Source: CAYFKJ01 sp964528595 (GTDB lineage: Bacteria > Pseudomonadota > Alphaproteobacteria > UBA2966). Taken from it: DNA of 19,623 nt. Position 1 is the first letter of the stretch, and the number at the start of each line of letters is the position of its first letter. This document shows positions 1-7,609 of the stretch, piece after piece. The DNA is taken from contig CAZGTM010000069.1 of NCBI GenBank assembly GCA_964528595.1, forward strand, positions 1 to 19,623. The letters run 5' to 3'. The notes under the pieces are model-generated. The model searched no databases. It worked only from the letters and a program-made list of their open reading frames with translations, and had not been told where the DNA came from. Position numbers and translations under genes: made by a program.

Positions 1-149
1 AACCGGATAGGCACGCAACATTCTTCGACAATTTCTTGCGAATACATCAAGTATTTCTCAGAAATTTATCTACAATTTTAGATATCTGAAATTTTGGATG
101 TGTCGCGGACATACCCAGGCCACTTGGGGACAAGCCGCGTACGCTAGCT

Positions 150-962
150 TTATTGCGGCCTGCCGAAGTTCATCATGGGATTGCGCAGTTGCTGCTCGCC
201 CACATTACAGGGCGGGCGATAACCTGTTGCGGCGAGGCAGACCCGCGGGAAATTCGGGTTAAGCCCCGCTATTTCCAGGACCATTTTTCGCCGGATGGCG
301 CGGGCAAAATCCTTGTAGCCATCGGCGGCGATGACGAAGGCCCCGGGGCCGCCGATGACACAATCCTCATAATAGTTGTCCAAATTAGGTACCGGCCTGA
401 TGCCGTATCGTCCCGCGTCTTGATTGATGATCGGTAAGCCGTTGATGGTTATTCCGTCCGCCACGGCCCGGTCGCGCGACAGCGTGACGAATTCGCCTTT
501 GTTGTTGGGCCCGTCGCCGGAGATATCGATAATCTGCCGTTCGGCGAAATAGGCGTTATGACGAAGGCTCGTCGCCGCATAATCTATGGCGCTGCTGATC
601 GACGTCAGGGAAGCGGTCCGCACCGGATAGCGATTAACTGCCTCGACAAACCTTGCCGCACTCTCCTCGTCAGAGATTACCGTCCAGTCGACCAATGTAC
701 TTTGCAGTCTGACGCCTGCCCATTCCACGTAAGCGACGGCAATTCGACCCAAGCGACCCCGCCTGATGGTGGCGATAACCGCCGGATGGAGGATGGCGCT
801 CACGTAACCGCGGCGCTGCATGGCGGCGTCTTTCAGATCCATGCTGCGGGAAATATCGGCCGCCAGGACGAGTTCCAGATCGACCTGGCGTCCGGTGGCC
901 GTGCTTTGAGTGGAACCAAGTAACAGGCAAAAACAAACCGGAAGCAGAACGTTTCGCAACAT
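150..962 (-). CDS. DUF1194 (VWA-like) secreted protein, copy 1
   Basis: This 270-residue protein is probably exported. Residues 1-24 form a signal peptide (basic start, long Leu/Val/Cys core, then a small-residue stretch ending in TATG). The mature part opens with a von Willebrand A-type strand and a MIDAS metal-site motif D36-I-S38-R-S40, followed by a Thr in RTASLTS (about T120) and the segment DISGDG at 147-152. These match the DUF1194 family, whose role is not established; the MIDAS suggests divalent-metal-dependent protein binding. The start is ATG with GGGG about 6-7 bases upstream. It is closely similar, end to end, to the protein encoded at 1873-2685 and is divergent from the FecR gene at 1140. 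The family call is firm; the function is unknown. Confidence 0.88.
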   Translation of the reverse strand: MLRNVLLPVCFCLLLGSTQSTATGRQVDLELVLAADISRSMDLKDAAMQRRGYVSAILHPAVIATIRRGRLGRIAVAYVEWAGVRLQSTLVDWTVISDEESAARFVEAVNRYPVRTASLTSISSAIDYAATSLRHNAYFAERQIIDISGDGPNNKGEFVTLSRDRAVADGITINGLPIINQDAGRYGIRPVPNLDNYYEDCVIGGPGAFVIAADGYKDFARAIRRKMVLEIAGLNPNFPRVCLAATGYRPPCNVGEQQLRNPMMNFGRPQ

Positions 963-1139
963 TGCCGTACCCCGTTTTTAGGCGCTCGGAAACGTGTTGT
1001 AATGTTAGGCGGTTGCCGCCGGCGCGGCACATCACAATTAGCTGAAGGATAGACGTTTTCACGGTCTGGTGAGGAGGGCTGGCGACCTCTTGAATACCAG
1101 CCGATCAATCAACCCCTGTAACATGCCGTGTTTGGGGGG

Positions 1140-1862
1140 ATGCCGCAAAATGGGATTTATATTTTGAAAAATTCAGATTTTCGTGTTTTAGCGCGCCTTG
1201 GCCCGATCGCTGTCTTGGCGGCGGTCTTTTTTGCACCCGAATTTGCCGCAGCGGGAGGCCAGCCCGGTCTGAAAATCGGCACCGTTATTGTCGCCGAGCA
1301 GGCGGCAGCGTCGCCGACCATGGCGCCAACGGTCGATGTTATGCGGAACAAACCGGTGCGGCAAAAAGACCGGCTCATTACCGGTCCCTTCGGCCACATG
1401 CATATCCGTTTTGTGGACGATAGTGAAATCTCCATCGGCGCCGAGGCGGACATCACGTTGGATAACCTGGTTTTCTCGCCTGGTGAAAAAATGGCCAATC
1501 AGTTCAGCGCCAGCATCGTGGGTGGCGCTTTCCGTTACCTTTCAGGAAAGATCGCCAAGCTGAACGGTCCGCAAGTCACCCTGCGTACGCCTCTTGCCAC
1601 GATCGGGATCCGGGGGACGCATATTCTGGCCATCGTCGATGAAAACTTTGCCGGCTGTATCGTTCTGCTTGAGGATCCAAGGGCCAAAGGCAAACCCTCC
1701 GCCATGACCGTCACCGCCAACGGCAAAACCGTGGTGGTCGATCGGCCGGGATGGGGCACCGAAGTTGCCGGCGCCGGCATGGCGCCGACGGCCCCGCGAA
1801 CTTGGTCGAAGCAGCGCATCGCAGAGATGTTGAAGATGTCCGGCGGGGATCCCGACCAATAA
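1140..1862 (+). CDS. FecR-domain secreted protein
   Basis: The protein has an N-terminal hydrophobic segment (LGPIAVLAAVFFAPEFAAAG) that reads as a signal peptide. The core is a FecR domain: a D-R-L-I-T-G-P-F-G-H stretch, then F-V-D-D-S-E-I-S-I-G, then G-A-F-R-Y-L-S-G-K, then the hallmark RTPLATIGIRGTH. In this subgroup FecR domains occur in periplasmic proteins that are not obviously iron regulators, so the role is unknown. There is no sigma factor or TonB receptor beside it, which argues against a classical FecIRA system. The start is uncertain: GTG at 1128, ATG at 1140 (its G-run leaves no spacer) and TTG at 1164 (GGGA eight bases upstream) are all possible; the mature protein is unaffected. 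It converges on the second DUF1194 gene with a 10-base gap. Confidence 0.85.
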   Translation: MPQNGIYILKNSDFRVLARLGPIAVLAAVFFAPEFAAAGGQPGLKIGTVIVAEQAAASPTMAPTVDVMRNKPVRQKDRLITGPFGHMHIRFVDDSEISIGAEADITLDNLVFSPGEKMANQFSASIVGGAFRYLSGKIAKLNGPQVTLRTPLATIGIRGTHILAIVDENFAGCIVLLEDPRAKGKPSAMTVTANGKTVVVDRPGWGTEVAGAGMAPTAPRTWSKQRIAEMLKMSGGDPDQ

Positions 1863-1872
1863 GGGCGGGCCG

Positions 1873-2685
1873 TCAGGGCTCGTCCATATCCAGCATCCGG
1901 TTGCGCAATTGCACTTCACCGATGTCGCAGGGCGGTCGATAGCCTTCGGCAGCCAGGTGAAAAAGCTTTGCCGGTGGTCTCGCGCCGGCGATTTCCAGAA
2001 CCATCTTCCGCCGGATGGCGCGGGCGAAATCCTTGAAGCCGTTGGCCACGATGACGAAGGCGCCGGGACCGCCGATGACGCAATCCTGGTAGTAAAAATC
2101 CAGATTAGGGATCGGCATGAAACCGTAGGGTCCGGGGCGGTTGTTGATGATCGGCAGGCCGTTGATTGTAATGCCTTGGGCAACCGCCCGGTCACGGGCG
2201 ATGGGGGCGTATATTCCCTTGTTGTTCGGGCCGTCGCCGGAGATGTCGACGATCCGTCTTCGAGCGCTGAATCCGTTTTTTTCGAACCGGGCCGCGGCGT
2301 ATAAGATGACCGTGCTGATGGAGGTCCAGAACGCCGTCCTCACCGGATGACGCTCGATCGCGTCCGCGAACTTGCCGGCGCTCGCCGCATCGGAAATCTC
2401 CGTCCACCTGACCAAGGTGCTTTGATGCAGATCGCCCGCCCATTCGACGTAAGACAAGGCGATTCGTCCGAGGCGGCCGCGCCGGATGGTCGCGATCACT
2501 TCCGGATGCCGGATGGCGCTGACAAAACCGCGCCGTTGCAAGGCCGCTTCCTCGATGTCCATGCTGCCCGATATGTCCGCGGCAAGCACGAGTTCCAAGT
2601 CGACCTCGCGCTCGGCGGAGGCAGGTCCACCGGCGGTCAGCAAAAGACCGACGCAGCCGACACCCAGAAAACGTCGCATCATCAT
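1873..2685 (-). CDS. DUF1194 (VWA-like) secreted protein, copy 2
   Basis: This is a close paralogue of the gene at 150-962. The MIDAS motif is D37-I-S39-G-S41, and DISGDGPNNKG, GITINGLPIIN and DCVIGGPGAFVI are shared with copy 1. The frame is open to 2748, but a run of three ATG codons at 2685-2677 preceded by GAGGG is the better start. Starting at 2685 gives 270 residues, the same length as copy 1, and puts a signal peptide (FLGVGCVGLLLTAGGPASA) at the N terminus. The second or third ATG has better spacing to GAGGG, so the exact start within the triplet is open. The biological role of the family is not known; a metal-dependent adhesion-type fold in the periplasm is inferred. Confidence 0.88.
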   Translation of the reverse strand: MMMRRFLGVGCVGLLLTAGGPASAEREVDLELVLAADISGSMDIEEAALQRRGFVSAIRHPEVIATIRRGRLGRIALSYVEWAGDLHQSTLVRWTEISDAASAGKFADAIERHPVRTAFWTSISTVILYAAARFEKNGFSARRRIVDISGDGPNNKGIYAPIARDRAVAQGITINGLPIINNRPGPYGFMPIPNLDFYYQDCVIGGPGAFVIVANGFKDFARAIRRKMVLEIAGARPPAKLFHLAAEGYRPPCDIGEVQLRNRMLDMDEP

Positions 2686-2839
2686 CAGCCCTCGTGGCTC
2701 TCCCTCGATGACCAATGATAGGTGATCACTCCGCAGCCGACACTTCACGTTTCTCTGAAGTCGGGCCGGTGGTCAATCGGGGGCTGAAGTCGAAATTACG
2801 GCGCCTGTCTGGGCAGTTTGACGCTAACGCGCATACCCT

Positions 2840-2883
2840 ACACCCCGAGGCTTGTCCCAGGCGCATAGATCTATTCGGGGTGT
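2840..2883. repeat. Inverted repeat in the deaD/Lrp - DUF1194 gap
   Basis: Perfect 9-base arms, ACACCCCGA at 2840-2848 and TCGGGGTGT at 2875-2883, are separated by 26 bases. The element lies downstream of the Lrp-domain gene, so it could form a hairpin at the 3' end of that transcript. There is no T-run after it in the minus direction, so a canonical intrinsic terminator is not supported. It might instead be a dispersed repeat. The rest of 2686-2926 shows nothing I can identify. Confidence 0.4.
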
Positions 2884-2926
2884 CGGCTGAATCAGTAGTG
2901 CCGGCGGTCCCGGCAAAAGGCAGAAG

Positions 2927-3169
2927 CTAAGTAAACGCCTTGAAGGTGATGAGCGTGAAAGTGTCTTTGACACCCGGCAAAAGCTGGATTTCCTCGGTCA
3001 CGAAATGGCCGATGTCGACGTCGTCGTCGAGGAAGCACTTCATCAGCAACTCGTACTGGCCGGAGATCGAGTGAACCTCGGAGACCTGTTCAATATTTTG
3101 GGCGGCGTTGTCGGCGACCTTGTAGGTTTCGCCGAGTTCGCATTTGACCATGATGAAAATCGTCTGCAT
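2927..3169 (-). CDS. Stand-alone Lrp/AsnC ligand-binding (RAM) domain protein
   Basis: This 80-residue protein matches only the C-terminal effector-binding and oligomerisation domain of Lrp/AsnC regulators. It reads beta strand (TIFIMVKCELG), helix, the segment VHSISGQYELLMKC, then helix, LLPGVKDTFTLITF. No helix-turn-helix is present, so it should not bind DNA alone. Such short proteins are known in bacteria and archaea and are thought to bind amino acids or modulate full-length Lrp proteins. The start is ATG with an excellent GGGAGGG ribosome site about five bases upstream. It begins 24 bases after the stop codon of the RNA helicase gene, so co-transcription is likely. Confidence 0.85.
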   Translation of the reverse strand: MQTIFIMVKCELGETYKVADNAAQNIEQVSEVHSISGQYELLMKCFLDDDVDIGHFVTEEIQLLPGVKDTFTLITFKAFT

Positions 3170-3193
3170 TGCGCCCTCCCAGAATTGCCGGTT

Positions 3194-4750
3194 CTACTTG
3201 GCGGCCTCTTTGTCCCGCTTGGGGGTGCGTGCCGGAAGTTCTACCGGACGGGCCATGAAAGCCGGCATATTGTCGGCAAACCCGACGGATTTCTCCGAAC
3301 TCTCCCGCCTTTTACCGGATTTGGCGTCGCGCCGGGATTTCTTGGCATTCCGCTTCTTTTCGGGCTTCGGCTCCGCCGATTTCTTGGCTTCCCGCTTGTC
3401 CTTGGTTTTGTCGGACGCGACAGGTTTTTCGGCCGGCGCGGAAGAGACCGCCTTCGCGGGCTTGGCGCTGGCCACCGGCTCGCTTTTTGCCTCTTGGGCT
3501 GCCGCTTTTTCAGGTTGCGCCTTGGCGGACGACCGAGCCCGGCCGCGGTCGTTTCGTTTTTCGCCGCCGCGTCCACGTCCGCGGCCCCTGCCGCGGCGCG
3601 GTTCCTCGGCATCCAATTCACCACCCTGGGAGCCTTCGATTTCGAATTTCGGAATGGGTTTGCCGATCAGCCGCTCGATCCCGGATACGTACTTTCCGTC
3701 CGCCGATGTGGCCAACGTCAAAGCGGTGCCGGGCCTGCCTGCGCGGCCGGTGCGGCCAATGCGGTGGATGTAATCCTCGGCATGTGTCGGCACATCGAAA
3801 TTGAAGACATAAGGAAGGCCGGAAATATCGAGACCACGGGCAGCGACGTCGCTGGCCACGAGAAAAGAAATCTCGCCGGACTTGAAGTTTTCCAGCGTCT
3901 CCATGCGGGCGGGTTGGCTCATATCGCCATGCAGGGCGGCGGCATTGAAACCGTGCCGTTTGAGTGAGCGCATCAGGATGTCGACGTCGCGTTTGCGGTT
4001 GCAGAAAATTAATCCTGCCTCGGCATTTTCCGCGCGCATCAGTCTGCGCAGGGCTTCGCGTTTTTCCGACCCCGGCCGAACGATCGACATACCCTGGCGC
4101 ACCGTCTCGGCGGGTGAGGCAGGGGGCGCCACGGAAACTTCGCGGGGATTGCTGAGGAACTTGTCGGCCAGACGCCGGATTTCCGGCGGCATGGTGGCGG
4201 AGAAGAAGAGGGTCTGACGCAAGGGCGGCAGCAATTTGACGATGCGCTCGATATCCGGGATGAAACCCATGTCCAGCATGCGGTCGGCCTCGTCGATGAC
4301 GAAGACCTGCACGCCCGTCAGCATCAGCTGGCCGCGCTCGACGTGGTCAAGCAAGCGTCCCGGCGTGGCGATCAGGACGTCGACGCCGCGGTCGATTTTC
4401 TTGGCCTGATCGGCAAACGAGACACCGCCGATCAGCAGCGCCATCGAGAGCTTCTGGTATTTGCCGTAGATCTCGAAGTTCTCGGCGACCTGGAAGGCCA
4501 ATTCGCGCGTCGGTTCCAAAATCAGCGCCCGCGGCATGCGCGCCCGCGCCCGCCCATGCGACAGGATGTCGATCATGGGCAGCGTGAAGCCCGCCGTCTT
4601 TCCCGTGCCCGTTTGGGCACAGCCCAGCAGATCACGTCCCTGCAGGACGTACGGGATGGCTTTTTCCTGGATCGGAGTGGGCGTTTCGTAACCCGCGTCG
4701 TCTACGGCCCGGAGAACCTCCGGGCTCAAACCAATGTCTTTAAAAATCAT
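3194..4750 (-). CDS. DEAD-box ATP-dependent RNA helicase
   Basis: This 518-residue protein is a superfamily 2 RNA helicase that unwinds or remodels RNA using ATP, probably in ribosome assembly, RNA decay or cold adaptation. All core motifs are present: Q motif (YETPTPIQ, 21-28), motif I AQTGTGKT (45-52), Ia PTRELA (80-85), TPGR (129-132), DEAD (153-156), SAT (184-186), ARGLDI (304-309) and HRIGRTGR (329-336). The core ends near residue 375 and is followed by a low-complexity tail of about 140 residues: an RGRGRGRG run, then Lys/Ala/Glu/Ser-rich sequence. This resembles the RhlE-type helicases of alphaproteobacteria, with a basic RNA-binding tail. The start ATG has only a weak ribosome site. 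Subfamily (RhlE versus DeaD or CsdA) is not settled, so no symbol is given. Confidence 0.95.
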   Translation of the reverse strand: MIFKDIGLSPEVLRAVDDAGYETPTPIQEKAIPYVLQGRDLLGCAQTGTGKTAGFTLPMIDILSHGRARARMPRALILEPTRELAFQVAENFEIYGKYQKLSMALLIGGVSFADQAKKIDRGVDVLIATPGRLLDHVERGQLMLTGVQVFVIDEADRMLDMGFIPDIERIVKLLPPLRQTLFFSATMPPEIRRLADKFLSNPREVSVAPPASPAETVRQGMSIVRPGSEKREALRRLMRAENAEAGLIFCNRKRDVDILMRSLKRHGFNAAALHGDMSQPARMETLENFKSGEISFLVASDVAARGLDISGLPYVFNFDVPTHAEDYIHRIGRTGRAGRPGTALTLATSADGKYVSGIERLIGKPIPKFEIEGSQGGELDAEEPRRGRGRGRGRGGEKRNDRGRARSSAKAQPEKAAAQEAKSEPVASAKPAKAVSSAPAEKPVASDKTKDKREAKKSAEPKPEKKRNAKKSRRDAKSGKRRESSEKSVGFADNMPAFMARPVELPARTPKRDKEAAK

Positions 4751-4754
4751 ATAC

Positions 4755-4775
4755 CGGAAATTTCACATATTTCCG
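4755..4775. promoter_or_regulatory. Inverted repeat CGGAAAT-N7-ATTTCCG upstream of the RNA helicase gene
   Basis: Seven-base perfect arms, CGGAAAT (4755-4761) and ATTTCCG (4769-4775), flank a 7-base spacer just 4 bases before the helicase start codon. A further ATTTCCG lies at 4911-4917; extended, ATACCGGAAAT at 4751-4761 and ATTTCCGGTAT at 4911-4921 are perfect 11-base inverted copies. The arrangement suggests an operator or structured leader controlling the helicase. No matching regulator is recognised, so this is an inference from symmetry only. Confidence 0.4.
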
Positions 4776-4814
4776 CCAAAGTGCCGGTTGTCGTCCGGCT
4801 GCAAATGGCTTTCG

Positions 4815-4834
4815 GACAGGCCTCATCGCCTGTC
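4815..4834 (-). promoter_or_regulatory. Hairpin in the helicase upstream region
   Basis: GACAGGC (4815-4821) and GCCTGTC (4828-4834) form a perfect 7-bp stem with a 6-base loop. It lies about 65 bases ahead of the helicase start, where a 5' leader could be if transcription starts further upstream. RNA helicase genes are often controlled through their leaders. No T-run follows, so this is not a clear attenuator. Confidence 0.3.
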
Positions 4835-4986
4835 TGCTCATGGCTTTCGCACGGGCGGGAAATACCTGACACGCCGTAAAATGTCAACGACTGAGGCCGC
4901 ATAGAGCCATATTTCCGGTATTTATTCACCGATTCACATGAATTAGGCTCCCAGCGTTGCAAAATTGTCCCTCGGATGGAGTTGAA

Positions 4987-5688
4987 ATGACCGATCCCAC
5001 GCCCCTCGTTCTAGTGCCTGGCCTGTTGTGTTCGCGGGCTCTTTGGGAGCCGCAAATCTCCGAATTCTCGGCTATCGCTGATGTTAGCGTTGCCGATCCC
5101 GCCAGCCATTCTACGCTGCGGGAGATTGCCGGTAATCTGTTGGCGGCGGCGCCGGAACGTTTTGCCCTGGCTGGCCTTTCGATGGGCGGTTATATCGCTT
5201 TTGAGGTTTTGCGCCAGGCGCCGGAGCGGGTCGAACGGGTGGCCTTGCTCGACACCAGCGCCCGTTCCGATACCGAGGAACAGGCAGCGCGGCGGCGCGG
5301 GCTGATCGAACTGGCGCAAAAGGGCAACTTCAAGGGCGTGACCCCGGCGCTCCTGCCGCTCTTTCTGCATCCCGACCGGGTGGATGAAATGGTGTTGGTC
5401 AATACCATCTCCGCCATGGCGGAAGATGTCGGCAAGGACGGCTTTCTGCGGCAACAGGCCGCCATCATGGGCCGCCCCGACAGCCGGCCTTTGTTGCCCG
5501 ATATCGATTGTCCGGCCGTGGTGGTCGTCGGTCGTCAGGATGCGTTGACGCCCGTGGATTGCGCCGAAGAAATCGCCGCGGGTATAAACGGCGCCGAACT
5601 GGTCGTGATCGAGGACTGCGGTCACCTCACCACCCTGGAGGAGCCGGAGCAAACCAACGCCGCCTTGCGGCGCTGGCTCGTTAGTTGA
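4987..5688 (+). CDS. Alpha/beta-fold hydrolase
   Basis: This 233-residue protein has the complete alpha/beta hydrolase catalytic set. Near the N terminus the strand LVLVPGLLCS leads to the oxyanion-hole region; the nucleophile elbow GLSMGG places Ser65. The acid is Asp185 in VVVVGRQDALTP and the base His213 in EDCGHLTTLEEPE. The small cap region between about residues 90 and 165 suggests a small-substrate esterase or hydrolase of the kind often annotated generally; the substrate cannot be told. The ATG at 4987 is preferred over an upstream in-frame TTG at 4957 because a GGA/GGAG-like site lies just ahead. It ends 4 bases before the stop of the convergent lipoprotein gene. Confidence 0.92.
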   Translation: MTDPTPLVLVPGLLCSRALWEPQISEFSAIADVSVADPASHSTLREIAGNLLAAAPERFALAGLSMGGYIAFEVLRQAPERVERVALLDTSARSDTEEQAARRRGLIELAQKGNFKGVTPALLPLFLHPDRVDEMVLVNTISAMAEDVGKDGFLRQQAAIMGRPDSRPLLPDIDCPAVVVVGRQDALTPVDCAEEIAAGINGAELVVIEDCGHLTTLEEPEQTNAALRRWLVS

Positions 5689-5692
5689 ACAC

Positions 5693-6259
5693 TCAACCGC
5701 AGTCGGCGACCTGGCAATCCTGACCCCGGTTGGGGTTCTCATGCGGCAACATGCTGGCAAACACGGTGTCCATGAGAGATTGAAATTCGATATCGTCGGG
5801 CGATTTGGGACGCACGCCCGTGCCGATCGCTGAGCTGACTGTTTTGTCGCCGGCGCAGAAGGCTGCGCGGACGTTGATGTGGTCGATCTCGCGGTGGGTC
5901 GTTCCTGTCACGCCCTCGCAAAGGTCCTTCCCAGCGGTCAGGTGGTAGGCGGCATCGAAGAACAAGACGACGCGCGTGTTGCTCCACTTGTCATCGGTCC
6001 GCTGAGACTGGCGGAATTTCTGCGTTCCGTGCCACGCCGGCATGCTCAGGGCGTCAACCAGAAGGCTGTTGTCGGCATCGGTCGAGCCGAAGGGGTTGCC
6101 CACAATTTCCAGCGGCATGGCGCCCGCCTGGGCCGCGTAGCCCACATAGACCGGGTCATAGTTATCGACATCGACGGTATGGACGGTAACGCAACCGCCG
6201 AGAACAAGCACGGCGCTGGCGCCGGCTATCTTTAGTAGGTGTTTGATCGAGACAATCAT
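5693..6259 (-). CDS. Small lipoprotein, unknown function (paralogue A)
   Basis: From the ATG at 6259 the protein has a lipoprotein signal peptide ending in the lipobox L-G-G-C, with lipidated Cys at residue 23. The frame extends to 6277, but GGGAG seven bases ahead of 6259 supports the shorter start. The mature region contains VVLFFDAAYHL, then a Cys in DLCEG, then NVRAAFCAGD, and ends with a Cys-containing tail (QDCQVADCG). The order of motifs, Y-A...G-x-M, MP, R-V-V-L, C, and A-A-F-C, recurs in the upstream neighbour at 6301-6846, so the two are probably diverged paralogues. It starts 41 bases after the neighbour's stop, consistent with one transcript. I do not recognise a named family. Confidence 0.75.
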   Translation of the reverse strand: MIVSIKHLLKIAGASAVLVLGGCVTVHTVDVDNYDPVYVGYAAQAGAMPLEIVGNPFGSTDADNSLLVDALSMPAWHGTQKFRQSQRTDDKWSNTRVVLFFDAAYHLTAGKDLCEGVTGTTHREIDHINVRAAFCAGDKTVSSAIGTGVRPKSPDDIEFQSLMDTVFASMLPHENPNRGQDCQVADCG

Positions 6260-6300
6260 GGCGATACTCCCATGCAATGAACAGATAGGCCTCGTGCATA

Positions 6301-6846
6301 TTATCTTCCGCGCGGCGCCGCGGAGACTTTCCGGGGCAGCAATTCGGCGATAACGTCATTGAGGAATGCGGTCAAGCCCGTCACTCCGCTGAATTTGTTC
6401 GGCAATACTGCCCGAACCTCCGAAATCACGCGATCGGTGCTGCAGAACGCCGCCACCACGGTCGAATTGCCGGCGATGGGTTTGACCGACAGGGGCTTGT
6501 CAGTCGAACAAGCGTGCCGGCCGGACCAGCTTATCTCCGCCGGGTTGATCAGTAGGACAATCCGCTGCGCGCCGACGACGGCGGAGGGTGGTGCCGCCAC
6601 GAAGTCCGCCGGCGAAAACCGGGGGGGCATTTGCAGTCCCGCTGCGACGGCCGAAACGGTCGCGCCTTCCATGCCTTCGAAATCGGCGTGGATGGTCGTC
6701 AGCATATTGCCGTCGCGAATGGCATACTGAACTAGACTGCGGTCGAAAATATGGCCTTTGTTGGCCCGCGATATCGACCCCGTCTCGGCGGCGCAAGCGG
6801 CCACGAAAGAAGACAAACCCAATAACAATATCAATCTCGTGACCAT
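6301..6846 (-). CDS. Small lipoprotein, unknown function (paralogue B)
   Basis: This 181-residue protein begins with a lipoprotein signal peptide; the lipobox is V-A-A-C with Cys18. The mature part contains SLVQYAIRDGNM, the stretch LQMPPRF, the strand RIVLLIN, then Cys in HACSTD and VVAAFCSTDRVISE. These features line up with the downstream lipoprotein at 5693-6259, including the spacing of the second Cys after a small hydrophobic strand (AAFC in both). Both are probably anchored in the outer membrane facing the periplasm. No catalytic motif is visible and the family is not recognised. A TATAAT box lies about 48 bases upstream, so this is likely the first gene of the pair. Confidence 0.75.
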   Translation of the reverse strand: MVTRLILLLGLSSFVAACAAETGSISRANKGHIFDRSLVQYAIRDGNMLTTIHADFEGMEGATVSAVAAGLQMPPRFSPADFVAAPPSAVVGAQRIVLLINPAEISWSGRHACSTDKPLSVKPIAGNSTVVAAFCSTDRVISEVRAVLPNKFSGVTGLTAFLNDVIAELLPRKVSAAPRGR

Positions 6847-6893
6847 ACCGGCGCCCCGCGCTTTTTTCTCCAGGTTGTTATCAGATAGGCACG

Positions 6894-6899
6894 ATTATA
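6894..6899 (-). promoter_or_regulatory. Candidate -10 box for the lipoprotein pair
   Basis: A perfect TATAAT on the minus strand sits about 48 bases upstream of the start codon at 6846, inside the 115-base gap after the GST gene. No good TTGACA-like -35 is seen at 16-18 bases spacing, so the call rests on the -10 box and its position. Confidence 0.4.
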
Positions 6900-6961
6900 C
6901 GCCCGGAAAAGCCCCCGATTGCTTCACGATTAGCTGATCTGGGTTTGATACTTGCCGCTCA

Positions 6962-7597
6962 CTAAACGAAAGGCGGCTTGAGTTCTTCCTGTTCGATGGC
7001 GCGGACGACGGATCCGTGACCGACAACGCGGTCGAGGTAGGGGGCGAGATTGGGTAAATCGCGCGGCGGATTGCCGGCAAACCCGGCCCAGCGGCAGAGC
7101 ATGGCGAGGTAGGGGTCCAGGAGTGTGAATTGATCGCCCATGAGGAACGGTCCGTCGCCAACGGCTTCGTCCATCACGTCCAGCATATCGGCGAGGCGGG
7201 CCGAGGCGCCGGCCTTCACGGCGTCCTTGCCGGCATCGTCGACGGCGTGGCGGGAAGGGTAGAAGCAGAGCAGCAGTTCGGTCTGGATCGTCGTCGCCAG
7301 ATAGAACAGCCATTTGTGGAATTCCGACCGCTCATTGGTCGCCGGGGCGGGCGCGAGACCGCTGTCGGGGTGGTTGTCGGCGATGTGGAGACAGATCGCC
7401 GCCGTTTCGAACAGTACGAGGTCGCCATCGATCAGGGTCGGGATGCGGCCGCTCGGGTTGAGCTTCATGTATTCCGGGGACTTGTGGCCGTCCACAGTGC
7501 GGTCGACCAGCACCAGTTCGTAGGGCGCGCCGGCTTCCTCCAAACAGACGTGCGGCGCGAAGCTGGCGTTGCCGGGATAGTAGTAGAGCTGGTACAC
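6962..7597 (-). CDS. Glutathione S-transferase family protein
   Basis: This 211-residue protein has the two-domain GST architecture. The N-terminal thioredoxin-like domain (1-80) has the opening strand YQLYYYPGNASF with a catalytic-site Ser/Asn region, the cis-proline segment GRIPTL, and the glutathione-binding ETAAICLHIAD. The all-helical C-terminal domain follows, with a conserved-looking N-capping region GPFLMGDQFTLLDPYLAML. It should conjugate or otherwise use glutathione in the cytoplasm; the substrate is unknown. The start codon is GTG at 7597, supported by AAGGGGA six bases upstream, and that ribosome site overlaps the stop codon of the preceding GNAT gene, so the two genes are probably translationally coupled. 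Confidence 0.93.
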   Translation of the reverse strand: MYQLYYYPGNASFAPHVCLEEAGAPYELVLVDRTVDGHKSPEYMKLNPSGRIPTLIDGDLVLFETAAICLHIADNHPDSGLAPAPATNERSEFHKWLFYLATTIQTELLLCFYPSRHAVDDAGKDAVKAGASARLADMLDVMDEAVGDGPFLMGDQFTLLDPYLAMLCRWAGFAGNPPRDLPNLAPYLDRVVGHGSVVRAIEQEELKPPFV

Positions 7598-7609
7598 GGA
7601 AAGTCCCCT

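Noticed and set aside
1..149. Left edge A/T-rich stretch
   Set aside because: It lies downstream of the DUF1194 gene and holds only short near-palindromes (for example CTTGGGGACAAG); no RNA gene or terminator is convincing.
1128..1862. FecR gene as part of a FecIR iron-uptake regulator
   Set aside because: There is no sigma factor or TonB-dependent receptor beside it, and it has a signal peptide instead of the cytoplasmic N-terminal domain and single membrane helix of classical FecR.
3005..3967. 320-codon plus-strand frame across the helicase tail and Lrp-domain gene
   Set aside because: It overlaps two good minus-strand genes; Phe/Gly/Arg repeats come from the antisense of the Lys/Ala/Arg-rich helicase tail.
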